64,000 bases of DNA, taken from Abelmoschus esculentus. Its lineage: Eukaryota > Streptophyta > Magnoliopsida > Malvales > Malvaceae. The notes beneath the pieces are model-generated. The model ran no database searches and was not told where the DNA came from. It saw only the letters and a program-made list of their open reading frames with translations. This document shows, one piece after another, positions 47,761 through 58,057 of the stretch. The translations under genes were made by a program, and so were the position numbers. Numbering within the stretch: position 1 is the first letter of the stretch; each line of letters opens with the position of its first letter. The stretch spans positions 15,128,501-15,192,500 of the forward strand of contig JAUCBN010000038.1 of NCBI GenBank assembly GCA_035048815.1. Direction: 5' to 3'.

Positions 47761-48704
47761 TGTCGTAACCCTTTTTCAAGCGGTTCTACGTTTTTTTTCT
47801 TTAAAAACTAAAACAACAGAGTCGCCACTAATCTTTTTAAAAGGTGTGATTGGATCAATTAAAATAGGTCATTTTAATAAAATCATTTTATTTTATTAAA
47901 ACAACAATTTTGGTCTGCGAAGAACTCAAAAATGGGTTCGGGAATCGATTACGTGTGGGGAAGGGTTAACAACCCCACAACGCCCAAAAATTGGTAGCTA
48001 GACGATTACAAAATATTTTAATGTCAGAATTTGAAGTTTTTTATTTTAAAATAAAGATCAAAACAACATATTTAAAAATTCATCAAGTGTTCATGTGAAG
48101 AATAAAATAAAAAAAAACAAAGATTTTTATAACCCAAAAAAATATTCTAAATGAATTCAAAATAAATAAATAAAGAGCAAGAGCAAAATACTAGAAAAAT
48201 ATGCTTTGTCTTCTTGTATTCAACTTGAAATTTTCAATACAAACTTGAGAGCTTTCTCTATGTGAGTGAGTTACAAGAGTAGAAGATGAATGGTGAAAGA
48301 GAATAGTGTATGAGTTGTGTCGTTGTGGTGAAAATGAGTTGTGAGTGTGTTTTACAAGTGATGAGTGTGTGGTTTATATAGTGGTTTTCAACCCACAAAT
48401 ACATGGAAAATAATCAAAATTAATACACAAAATCACTCATTTTTTGGTAAATAATCAACCAAAATAATCTTGATTTGATTTCTCTCCAAATTTGATAGAA
48501 TCTGCCCAAATTTGAATGATCTTCTTTTCTTTTTCATCTTTGATAGATTTTAAATGATCTAGAATGATTTTTTTCTTGATTTTTTCTGTATCCAAATTGG
48601 CAGCATTCCTCCTTTTCTTTGATTCTGATTTGAAGCAGATCTTGAAGTATTTTCTTTCATATTTTCTATCGAATTTAATTTTAGGTTAAAAATCAGTGAT
48701 AATA
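47761..48704 (-). repeat. LTR of a related Ogre-like element, 944 bp
   Basis: Ends tgtcgtaacc and cagtgataata match the ends of the 31-38 kb LTR family. It includes the shared gagtcgccac...gggttcgggaatcg block. In its minus-strand sense the purine tract cagcaaagagagcaac (48705-48720) precedes it, so it is a 3' LTR whose element body is mostly lost. It lacks the Kelch fragment. Confidence 0.65.
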
Positions 48705-48947
48705 GTTGCTCTCTTTGCTGTATTCATCGTTGTATCCTGGGAGACAGACGTTCCATAGTAATTCCAATACCGAGTGGGGATGAATTTATTTTAAGGATAT
48801 TGTTATAGCACAAGTCTCGGTTAAAGTTTTCTTGATCATTTATTGGTTTTTTCTTTGGTTTCTTTTATCTTTAAATTTTCATTTTTATATGTTTTATTTC
48901 AATTTCATTTACATTTCTTAATTTTTTTATTAACTTGTTTCGTTTAT

Positions 48948-49117
48948 TTTGTAACACAACGGATATTACTCACTTGAGTTTTTGTCTCAAACAAACGTGT
49001 ATCCACGGTTAAAAATCTATTTTTTTACCCAAATAGGTGTTGCTGGCCAACAAGCTTTTACCCCTCAATGAAAACAAAGCCTTAGAATTGAGTTTAATTC
49101 GTTTTGTCTATAAAATC
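48948..49117 (+). repeat. hAT interior repeat, split by a MITE
   Basis: Third copy of the 44387/46706 repeat. It stops at tataaaatc, where the MITE begins, and resumes at 49360 with tacaaaatcagttggctgca. Confidence 0.75.
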
Positions 49118-49359
49118 GGGTGAAAATCATCTACATCTTTCTCATGTCTCCTTCCACGCCTCAATTTCAAATTGGAGTGTTTACAGTTTAAGGTTAAGGG
49201 TTATGATTTAGAGAATTAGGGGTAAGATGTATTTTTTAGAGTATATGGTCTAGGGTTTAGTATATAGAAAATAAGGGTTAAAGTTGAAAATTAAATTTTT
49301 AAAATCTTTCAAAGGAGACATAAAAAGAGACATGAGAAAGAGATAGATAATTTTTACCT
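49118..49359. mobile_element. Mutator-type MITE with telomere-like core, 242 bp
   Basis: Starts gggtgaaaatcatctacatc and ends gagatagataatttttacct. Flanking 9-bp duplications tataaaatc and tacaaaatc differ at one base. The core is tttaggg-like. The uninterrupted repeat copies at 44387 and 46706 show the pre-insertion sequence. Confidence 0.87.
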
Positions 49360-49370
49360 TACAAAATCAG

Positions 49371-49700
49371 TTGGCTGCAGAATATAAAATGATAGACAGA
49401 GGTGAACAACATAATACACCCACGACTACGTCAATACCAACCACTGCAGCAAATTCTACCCAAATTTTTGTGAGTGATGACAAAAGCCCAAAGCAAACCA
49501 ATGATACAGATCTTATGATCTTTCTTTTGACTTCGAGGCATACATCAACAATTTAGACTCATTTTACAAGAAGCAATTGGGGAAGAAATAAAAGCTGAAT
49601 GTAATTACTGTAATAAGTTACTTGCTGGAGGACCAAGAACAGGACAAGTCACTTAACTGAGCATTCGAAGAAATGTGTCAAAAAAATGTTTGGATATTCG
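49371..49700 (+). pseudogene. hAT transposase N-terminus with BED zinc finger, broken
   Basis: 49371 opens MAAEYKMIDRGEQHNTPTTT and stops at 49556. About 40 bases on, the sequence reads KAECNYCNKLLAGGPRTG, then after a one-base loss TSHLTEHSKKCVKKM. Together this is the C-x2-C...H-L-x2-H...C pattern of a BED finger in plant hAT transposases. The catalytic domain is absent. Confidence 0.65.
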
Positions 49701-50103
49701 ACAAACAAGATTATTTGGAACACAATCTAAAGATGATGGTTCGAATGACACTCTTTCCTTGGCACCATATGATCTGTTTAACCTATGTTCTGTTTCGAAT
49801 TATATTATATAATTTGAGTCTTAAACTTTATGTTTAGATTATGTAACTAGGATATTAAAATTTTATATTTAAATATTGGATTGTACAATTTAAACTTCTA
49901 AATTTATGTATTTTCAATTAAATTTAAAATTTATAAAAAAATAAAAAACTGGATACTCATTACTCGAGTTTTTGGATATTTGGGTACTCGAAGTACCGAG
50001 TATCTGAAAAATTTAAGTCGAGATACAAACCGATTTTTTAAATACCCAAAATACTGAATACTCGGATTTAAACACCCCTAGATATTTTCCATTGGGATAA
50101 CCT

Positions 50104-50272
50104 ACGTAATTTCAAAATTCAATTGATAATCTAAATGGGTAACACTATTAAATATTAATACTAGGGGTTGACAGGAGCTTTAACTCTCCATGATTCGGTG
50201 AAATTATCCTTTTAGTCCTTAAACCTATAAAATCTTAGTCAATAAAATGGTAAATTTCTCTTTTCACCCCCT
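50104..50272. other. Short intergenic stretch
   Basis: Nothing recognised between the hAT nest and the XTH pseudogene. Confidence 0.3.
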
Positions 50273-50488
50273 CTATTTTGGAGTAGCAGCAGCAGTGCAT
50301 TCTTTAGAAAGTCCCTTGGGGAAGCGCCAGGTATCAGTGCAATAGTTGTAGATCATGTGCTTCTTCTGGATCTCTATCACCCTCTGTTTGGCGGCGGCGT
50401 CAAGTTCTTGCGTCATCCATGGCGGAGACGAGCCATCGGAACACGAGGATTTGCCATTAGCTCAGACACAGGCATCGGCTTTGTAACC
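50273..50488 (-). pseudogene. XTH pseudogene, C-terminal fragment
   Basis: The minus strand reads GYKADACV, a TGA where the conserved CVW has Trp, then ANGKSSCS and further QKKHMIYNYCTDTWRFPKG and KECTAAATPK before a stop at 50273. This is the end of XTH exon 3 only. The sequence differs clearly from the two intact neighbours (Trp-Arg-Phe in place of Lys-Arg-Phe, longer tail), so it comes from an older paralogue. The upstream part is missing, and a MITE begins 27 bases beyond the break. Confidence 0.88.
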
Positions 50489-50514
50489 CTTGGTCTATAT
50501 GTAATATAAAAATA

Positions 50515-50704
50515 TTATTACATAAATCTTGTTTACTACGTTATCTATGATCGAAATAATCAGATATGTTTATTTTTAAATAATCACCTAATAATTATTC
50601 ATTCACTAATTACATAGAGAAAAGAAATGATAATTTACTTAAAAAATATAAAAAATGATTAACTGAAACCACAAATGACACGATAAATAAAATTCATCTA
50701 ATAA
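50515..50704. mobile_element. MITE, ttattaggtgaacc family, 190 bp
   Basis: Starts ttattacataaatcttgttt and ends aaattcatctaataa. It shares the inner ataatcacctaataattatt block with the copy at 39101. It lies next to the truncated end of the XTH pseudogene. Confidence 0.78.
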
Positions 50705-51170
50705 TTTTAATAATAGAGGCGCATAAAAGATATTTCAAATCAAAAGACAACGACAAGAAAAAAATAATGTAAATTATTTTTAATTTTTTTCACTTTCACC
50801 CTTAGATTTTATTTTGTTGTAAAATAGAACACCTAAAAAAATGCTATTCACATATTTGACCAAAAAGCTTTATGGACCAAAATGAAAATCAGAACATACT
50901 TTAGTGCCCGAAATAACTATTAAGCCAAATATTTAAAATATTTGGAATCTAATATTATTTTTTTTTAGCTTATATTACAAAAAAATATATAACAAAAGAA
51001 TATAATGCAATATTACTAGTGAACAAAGATTACAACATTAACAACTTGACAAAGGGTAAAAGTTTGGTGACGTATTTGATGAGTTTTATAATTCAGTGAC
51101 CAACATAGAAATTTCCAAATAGTTTGATGGTCAGAAATGTAATTTATCCTTTTAACAAATGAAATCTCTG
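50705..51170. other. Intergenic DNA downstream of XTH gene 2
   Basis: No gene seen. The part next to 51171 is presumably the 3' UTR of the minus-strand gene. Confidence 0.35.
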
Positions 51171-52160
51171 TTAACGCACTGTGCATTCTTTAGGAAGTCC
51201 CTGAGGGAACCGCTTGGTATCAGTACAATAGTTGTAAATCATGTAATTCTTCTGAACCCATCTCAGCCGCTGTTGGCTGCCGACATCCAGCTCCTGCGAC
51301 CACCAAGAACTCCGAGAACCAGAACACGACGACTTGCCGGAAGACCAGACACAAGCATCGGCTTTGTAGTTCCTGTAAGAAGCAGTGAAGGGAGCTTGGC
51401 TCCAGTCCGTCTTGATCAACCCTCCACGAGTGGCCCAATCGTCGGCGTTCCAAAGACTCGAATACACCCTCATCGGCTGCCTTTTAGGGAACGGAACGCC
51501 GACAGATTCAAGATTCTTAAACTCTCTGATCGGAGTGCCGTCGACAGAGAAGCTGTCAACAATAAAATTACCGATCAGAACTTGTTTCAAATACGTAAAA
51601 AGAAACAGAAACCAGAACTTACATGATACGTCGAGGGTTCCAAAGAACAGAATATGTATGAAAATCCTTGGTGGGATCGAACCAGAGACGGAACTGCTGT
51701 TCCCGGTCGCCTTTCCCGCCGCAATACACATTGGTGTGAACCGTGTATGGTTCGCCGGAGAGGTTCCCCAAGAACTCAAAGTCTATTTCGTCCCAAGTCG
51801 TCCCTTGTGAACGAAGCTGTTCAGCAAACACAGTTCATTTCAGTTCCAAAAACAGCAGACAAATCTCAGTTCGATTTCATTACAACAACTTACATAATAT
51901 GTAGTTACAGTTCCGGCAGAGTTTCCCTGAACCAACTTTATGTTCATGTCTATCTTCCCAAAGAGATACTCATTTTTTGATTGGAAACCTGAGCCGGAGA
52001 ATTTGTCGAGTGTGAGAGTTAGAAGCTGTCCGTTCTCCGTAATCTTTCCCCGACCATCTCCCCATGTAACAGCTATGTCTTGGTTGAAGTTGGCAGCATA
52101 AGCAACTACTACAAGGCTGATTAAGACAGAGATTAGCAAAGAAGATGAAGAATTTGTCAT
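51171..52160 (-). CDS. XTH: Xyloglucan endotransglucosylase/hydrolase, gene 2
   Basis: Apoplastic GH16 xyloglucan-remodelling enzyme. Minus-strand exons 51894-52160, 51623-51816 and 51552-51171; 843 nt, 280 residues. The signal peptide is about 22 residues (MTNSSSSLLISVLIS...VAYA). Catalytic WDEIDFEFLGN is at 97-107 (Glu99 nucleophile, Glu103 acid/base, glycosylated Asn107). The C-terminal XET domain has CVWSSGKSSC and NYCTDTKRFPQGLPKEC. Intact. From ANFNQ through exon 2, including intron 1, it is almost identical to gene 1. The signal peptide, promoter, intron 2 and exon 3 are clearly more diverged, which suggests partial gene conversion. It is oriented the same way as gene 1 and the pseudogene, so this is a tandem cluster spread out by transposons. 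Confidence 0.95.
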
Positions 52161-52208
52161 GTTTTTCTGGGTTTTGTTTGGTGGTATGGAAATGGAAGTG
52201 TGTGAGCG

Positions 52209-52215
52209 TTATATA
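52209..52215 (-). promoter_or_regulatory. TATA box, XTH gene 2
   Basis: The minus strand reads cccctatataacgc. TATATAA lies about 50 bases upstream of the ATG, implying a very short leader. Confidence 0.7.
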
Positions 52216-52915
52216 GGGGAGAAGAATAGAGTTGGAGATGAGTTTGGAAGTTTCGTGGCGATGCCGCCTTTCCATCGGAAACGCGTGCCAGGAATTCAAT
52301 CGGTAGTTCGAGCTAAGGACAGAGCTGGGACCACGGATTAAGGATTAATTAAGTATTAAATTTAAAAATATAAATATTTAAAATTTAATTTTTAGTGTTA
52401 AAAATAAAAAGAGATGTTAAAAGGTATAAATCGTATATATTTTTGTTATTTTTTTTTCACATCAAAATAGTAAATTTAGAGTTTAGGGTTTAAAGTTTAA
52501 TTTAGGCATTATAGTTATAGTTTAAGAAACTAATGGTAAAATATAATTTTTTAGGGTATATAATTTAAGGTTTATAATTTAATTTTTAAAAATTTATAAT
52601 ACGGATATAAAAAAGGTATGATTCAGAGGCATAAGATCTTTATTAAAATTTAATAACTTAAACTATAATCTAAAATCTAAACTTTTACTTTAAAATTTAA
52701 AATTATATAACACAATTCCCTAAAATCTACCTTGTAAACCCTAAATTTAAAAATTTTACATAATTTTTATATCAAATTTTTTATAAATTAGACACCGAAA
52801 TTTATAATTTTTTCCCTTTACTTTAACTTAAATATTAATAAAGTCCGTTTCAATTGTGATGTATTTTTATTAATTATTTGGTCTGGTTTGTCCTCCCCTA
52901 GTTAGTATTTAGTGG
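52216..52915. other. Intergenic DNA
   Basis: 52460-52740 holds degenerate tttagggt and ccctaaat-type runs in opposing orientation, probably an old member of the telomere-like MITE family. No gene seen. Confidence 0.35.
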
Positions 52916-53533
52916 GAGAATTATTAAAATATTGTGTTAGAAAACTTTATTTTTAAAAATATATTTTACACATTATTATTTTTTAATATATTGAAATTTA
53001 TTATAGCGTTCAAAAAACTGCATGTATACAACTCATCTTTAAATAGTGATTCAAATAAAAAAATAATATTTAGGGTTGTATGCATGAAGCCTTTGCCCGG
53101 AATCTAATTAACCATTGATGGTAAACAGACCAATTATTTCATTAATCAATTTGACCCTATTTACCATCTTCTTTTAAGCGGTGAACATCATTCTGAATAG
53201 GGAACCAAGATAATTAGGGTTTTGGGTTTAGGGTAATAAGGTTCTAAAAAATCAAAAATAAATTTAGGGTTAAGAAAAATAAGGTTCTAAAAAATTTAGG
53301 GTTTAGGGTTGGGGTTTAAGGAAATAAGGTTCTAAAAAAGCACATCTGAAACCAGGTTTACCAACGATGGTAAACTGGCCTAATATTTTTTATTCGAATC
53401 ACTATTTAAAGACGGATTGTATGCATGCAAGCTTCTGAACATTACAGTAAACCACAATATTATAAAAAATAATGATGTATAAACCATATTTTTGAAAATA
53501 AAGTTTCTAAACACAATATTTTAATAATTCTTC
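52916..53533. mobile_element. Foldback element, about 618 bp
   Basis: Arms of about 170 bases (52916-53095 and 53365-53533) are inverted copies, sharing gaattattaaaatattgtgt, ctttaaatagtgattc and tgtatgcatg. The core has several ttagggttta words (53075-53085 and 53215-53330). Confidence 0.75.
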
Positions 53534-53803
53534 CGTATTTAGTACCAGTGCACAGGCCAAAGAGCAAACCCGGTTGGAGCAAAACCAATGTTCTTAAATT
53601 AATGAGGCGTTATTAGTAATTAATTAATTTATTAAGATGAAATACTAAAATATAATTTTTAATATTATAAATAAAAATTAAATTAAAATATATTTATAAT
53701 AAAATTTTATAAAACACTATTTAAATTAAAACGATGAATAGGTAAAAAATAATTAAACTAAAAAATTAACAAGTTAGTTGAATTTTGGCACTTGACATGA
53801 GAA

Positions 53804-54495
53804 ACTATTACATCAACTTTCCATTACCTATGATATGATTCCAACCAATTAAAATAAGACACGTAATATATTTTCTTCAAATCATATTTACACATAAGCA
53901 TCATCCAATTCATCAACTTTAATGCATTTGATTTAAAAATGAAAAAAAAATATTACCAAAGATTTTTTATGTTGTCTCCTCTCTATTGTTCAATTTTTTA
54001 ATTGATTTTTTCTAATCCTAAACCCTAAACCGTAATCCTAAACCCTAAACCCCAACCATGAACCCTAAACTCTAACAGTAACCTTAACCCTAAACTCTAA
54101 CCCTAAACTCTAACCCTAAATTGTAAATCCTAAATCATAAACCCTAAACCTTAAACCCTAACCCTGACCCTAACCTAAACAATAACACATAACACTAAAC
54201 CCTAGCTCTAAACCACATAAACCCTAAACAACTAATCCCTAACCCTAAACCTAAAATCTAAATCTTAAACCCCAAATCTATATAAAAAATTAATTAGAAA
54301 AGTTTTAAAGAACAAAGAGAGAGATGACAAAAGAAATCTTTAATAATATTTTTTTCTTTTTTAAATCAAAGACATTAAATTAGATGATTTGGTCAATATT
54401 TATGTGTAAATTTAATATGGAAAAAATATATTATATCTTAATTTAATTAGTTGGGACCATATCTTAGGTGGTGAAAAGGATTCATGTAATAATTT
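53804..54495. mobile_element. Large foldback with telomere-like core, about 690 bp
   Basis: Inverted arms of about 200 bases (53804-54012 and 54290-54495) share ttacacataa, aatgcatttgatttaaaaa-type and tattaccaaagatttttt-type blocks. The outer end (inverted right arm attattacatgaatccttttcaccac) relates it to the ttattaggtgaacc MITE family. The core 54013-54260 is a degenerate ccctaaa array. Confidence 0.75.
54013..54260. repeat. Interstitial telomere-like array
   Basis: About 250 bases made mostly of variants of ccctaaa, such as cctaaaccctaaaccgtaat and aaccctaaactctaaccct. It is degenerate and lies within a foldback element. Confidence 0.85.
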
Positions 54496-55522
54496 TTCGG
54501 TCTTGACATATAATCTCAACCACTTGGACCGTCAAGTCATACAAGATAATTAATGTACATAATTAGGATAAAATTATACCATTATAGTATTTTTTAATAA
54601 TTTTTAAAAAATATTAAAGATGAAATATAATATATAACAGGGTTTTTAATTAGTGATATTCGATTTATTAATTAATTGATTTAGATTAAATTTTATAAAA
54701 GTACTATATAAAGATAATCAATTAAAATTAAATTTTTCGATTCATATGTGTTTTATTCTGAGTCAAATTATTTTTGGAATTGATAATTTTAATGATAAAT
54801 ATATATAGTTTTTAATTAATAAAATTATATAAATAAATCTAATTAAGACAAAATATTAATTTAACTATTATGAATATTAAAAATTCACTTTTATTTAATA
54901 AATTAATATTTGATGGTCTACTATTGCCTATTAAAGGGGAGACTATATCATAGCCTCAGCCTAACACGTCAGCCGTGGTCCCTAATCAGTATTTGTTAAG
55001 CAAAGTGCATCTCAGAAGATCAAGGCAAAATTAGATGAATAATTCAGTCTTTTAATAAAATTTTTTAAATATTATTTAAGAATTTAAGTTATTTTTTACT
55101 TAACGTTACGTGTAGATGATATTATACGCAGAACGTCAGAATCAGGTGATATATATTTTTTTTTTGATATTATAAAAAATTTTAAATCATTAAATAATCT
55201 TTAAGATTCTTATTAATTAAAATAAAAGTAGAGATTAGATTATTTATCTAACTTTGCCGAAGATCAAGGATGATCACAATATTTGAAATTGATGCGTTTT
55301 GATTCGAATTAATAAAAGATAATTTTTTTTAGAAAAATTTATGTTTGAATCGAATTGAATTTGAGTTAAAATAAAAGTTTTTCTAATTTGAACAATTGAT
55401 GATTCCATACACTGGAAGAAAATAAAATAAAGATCACTAGTGCATTATTTTAAGGTTTTGTAATTTATTATAAAATATATTTCATAAATTTATAATTTGG
55501 ATTTTATGATTATAATTTATGG
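54496..55522. other. AT-rich intergenic DNA
   Basis: No gene seen. At 54935-55000 the cacgtcagccgtggtccct block resembles one arm of the MITE family; I could not find its partner arm. Confidence 0.3.
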
Positions 55523-55648
55523 TTTATATGTTAGAATTTAAATCTCTAATTAAATTATTATAAACTTTAACTCTATCATTAAACTTTAAATCTAAAATAA
55601 AATTACAAAATCTTAAAATTTAAAACATTTATGAAAGCTTTTTATTAT
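55523..55648. repeat. Direct repeat a, copy 1 (about 125 bp)
   Basis: Recurs at 56259-56384 in the same orientation (shared tttaaatctctaattaaatt and attacaaaatcttaaaat). Confidence 0.8.
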
Positions 55649-55659
55649 TTTTTTTTGTT

Positions 55660-56254
55660 TTTCTTCTTTAATAAGGTGGTGACACGTGTCACCACATAAA
55701 TAAATAAATAATTATATTATATTATTATAAGAAAATTAGAACTAAATTTTAAAAATATATGAATAATAGGGACTAAATGTGTAATTATTCCATTTTATCT
55801 TTAACTACCATGTCATCAATCCGTTACTTCCTTAACGGATGGCTATTTTAATATTAAATTAATAGTTTACCGGTGTATTTGATTTTTTTTAAAGCATTGT
55901 GGTCAGATCGATATTAACCATATAATATTATAATTAACCATGTAATTTACCAAAAAAAAAATATAATTCTCATATCTGTCTATATTTACTTATTTAGGAA
56001 TCATTACAAGAATATTAATTTTTTATATTTTTGATTTTCTCTTTTTTATATATAAAAAATAAAAAATATATATTTGTGTTGGTCAAGTCGGGATAAGTAT
56101 TACGTAGAATTTATATCAATATTGTTTTTTAATTTTTTATTCCAAATCTATTATTTGAACAATATTATTTCTAAGAAAAATGTAATTTACTGTTAAAAAT
56201 TGGAAGTCCCGATATTTTCAATCTGTTTTCAAACAGTAAAATATTAAAATAATG
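55660..56254. repeat. Repeat P, copy 1 (about 595 bp)
   Basis: Direct partner at 57476-58057. It includes ggtggtgacacgtgtcacc, gggactaaatgtgtaattat, cattgtggtcagatcgat and gttggtcaagtcgggataag. Confidence 0.85.
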
Positions 56255-56258
56255 TTTT

Positions 56259-56384
56259 TTATATGTTAAAATTTAAATCTCTAATTAAATTATTATAAAC
56301 TTTAACTTCTACCATTAAACTTTAAATCTAAAATAAAATTACAAAATCTTAAAATTAAAACATTTATGAAAGATTTTTATTTTT
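56259..56384. repeat. Direct repeat a, copy 2
   Basis: Partner of 55523-55648. The pair brackets repeat P. Confidence 0.8.
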
Positions 56385-56430
56385 AACGAGGTGTATTAAA
56401 TATAAACTCTTCAAACAAGAAAATAGAATG

Positions 56431-57755
56431 AATTACACGGTTAACTACAATATTATAGAGTTAGTATCGATCTGACCATAATGCTTTAAAAAGAATCAAA
56501 TATACCGGTAAACTATTAATTTAGTACTAAAATAGTCATCTGTCGTTAAGGAAGTAACGGATTGATGATGTGACAGTTAAAGATAAAATAAAATAATTAC
56601 ACATTTAGTTTCTGTCATTCATATATTTTTTAAATTTAGTCCTAATTTTATTATAATAAAATAATATAATTATTTATTTAGGTGATGACACGTGTCACCA
56701 TAATCACTGTGCTAAACACAACTTATTGTATAAAACACTAACATTTTCTATATATTATTTTATGCAATAAGTGTTTCTTTATTTTAAATATTGAATAAAA
56801 ATCATAAATATTCGTATATTTGGATTTAAAAATATTTGAATAAAAAATATTTGGATATTCAAATAAAAATATTCGAATAATAAATATATGAATAAAAATA
56901 TTCATATAATAAATATTAAAATAAAAATCATAAATATTCAAATATTTTAATTTAAAAGTATTCCTATAAAGTATTTGAATTTTAAATATTTGAATAAAAA
57001 ATATTTGTATATTCGAATAATATATTCAAATAATAAATATATAAATAAAAATATGCTTATAATAAATATATAAATAAAATATTCGAAAAATAAATATATA
57101 AATATTTGAATAAAATATTTTGATTTTAAATATTTGAATAATTTTTTTTGGATATTCGAATAAAAATATTTGAATAATAAATATACGAATAAAAAAATTG
57201 AATATTCAAATAAAAATATTTGAATAATAAATATACGAATATTTAAAATCTATAAAATTCAAATATTTTATTCCTATATTTATTATTCGAATATCCAAAT
57301 ATTTTTATTCAAATCTTTAAAATTCAAATATTTTATTTAAATATTTTTAAATCCATATATTCAAATATTTAAAATAAAGAAATACTTCTTGCAGAAAATA
57401 ATGTATAGAAAATGTTAGTGTTTTGTTTCAATAAATTGTGCTTAGCACAGTGGTTATGCGGGTTGATATTTATTTTTCTTCTTTAATAAGGTGGTGACAC
57501 GTAAATAAATAATTATATTATTTTATTATAATAAAATTAGGACAAATTTAAAAAATATATGAATAATAGGGACTAAATGTGTAATTATTCTATTTTATCT
57601 TTAACCGACACGTCATCAATCTTTTACTTCCTTAACGGCAGATGACTATTTTAATACTAAATTTATAATTTACCGATGTATTTAATTCTTTTTAAAACAT
57701 TGTGGTCAGATCGATACTAACCCTATAATATTATGATTAACCATGTAATTTACCA
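56431..57755. repeat. Large inverted repeat with SINE-like segment and AT-rich centre
   Basis: The left arm 56431-56860 is the inverse of the right arm 57290-57755 (about 430-465 bases each). The centre 56861-57289 is made of aaatattcgaataaaaat-type words that pair with each other. The right arm carries a perfect A-box-like tagcacagtgg (57443-57453). Confidence 0.82.
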
Positions 57756-58057
57756 AAAAAAATATAATTCTCATATCTGTCTATATTTACTTATTTAGGA
57801 ATCATTACAAGAATATTAATTTTTTATATTTTTGATTTTCTCTTTTTTATATATAAAAATAAAAAAATATATATTTGTGTTGGTCAAGTCGGGATAAGTA
57901 TTACCTAGAATTTATATCAATATTGTTTTTTGATTTTTTTTATTCTAAATATATTATTTAAACAATATTATTTCTAAGAAAAATGTAATTTACCGTTAAA
58001 AATTGGAAGTTCGGATATTTTCAATCCGTTTTTAAATAGTAAAATATTAAAATAATG
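57476..58057. repeat. Repeat P, copy 2
   Basis: Direct partner of 55660-56254. It overlaps the right arm of the inverted repeat, so the complex combines direct and inverted copies. Confidence 0.85.

Larger units (their letters stand above)
46559..50080 (+). mobile_element. hAT element with nested insertions, 3522 bp
   Basis: Left end taagggtgttcaaaaata, right end (inverted) taggggtgtttaaatcc: a short hAT-type terminal inverted repeat. Flanks gatgattt (46551-46558) and gatatttt (50081-50088) look like a decayed 8-bp target duplication. Subterminal acccgattacccgaacc (left) and ctcgagt/actcgaag (right) repeats fit plant hAT elements. Inside lie an LTR remnant (47761-48721), a MITE (49118-49359) and a transposase N-terminal remnant (49371-49700). 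Confidence 0.72.

Noticed and set aside
47675..47899. 74-residue frame inside the hAT nest
   Set aside because: It crosses the left border of the LTR remnant at 47761 and has no domain.
51159..51980. Long plus-strand frames opposite XTH gene 2 (and 42383-43005 opposite gene 1)
   Set aside because: Shadows of the GC-richer XTH exons; they cross real splice sites and have no domain.
54013..54260. Telomere array as evidence of a chromosome end
   Set aside because: Units are degenerate, the array is only about 250 bases, and it lies inside a foldback with normal sequence on both sides.
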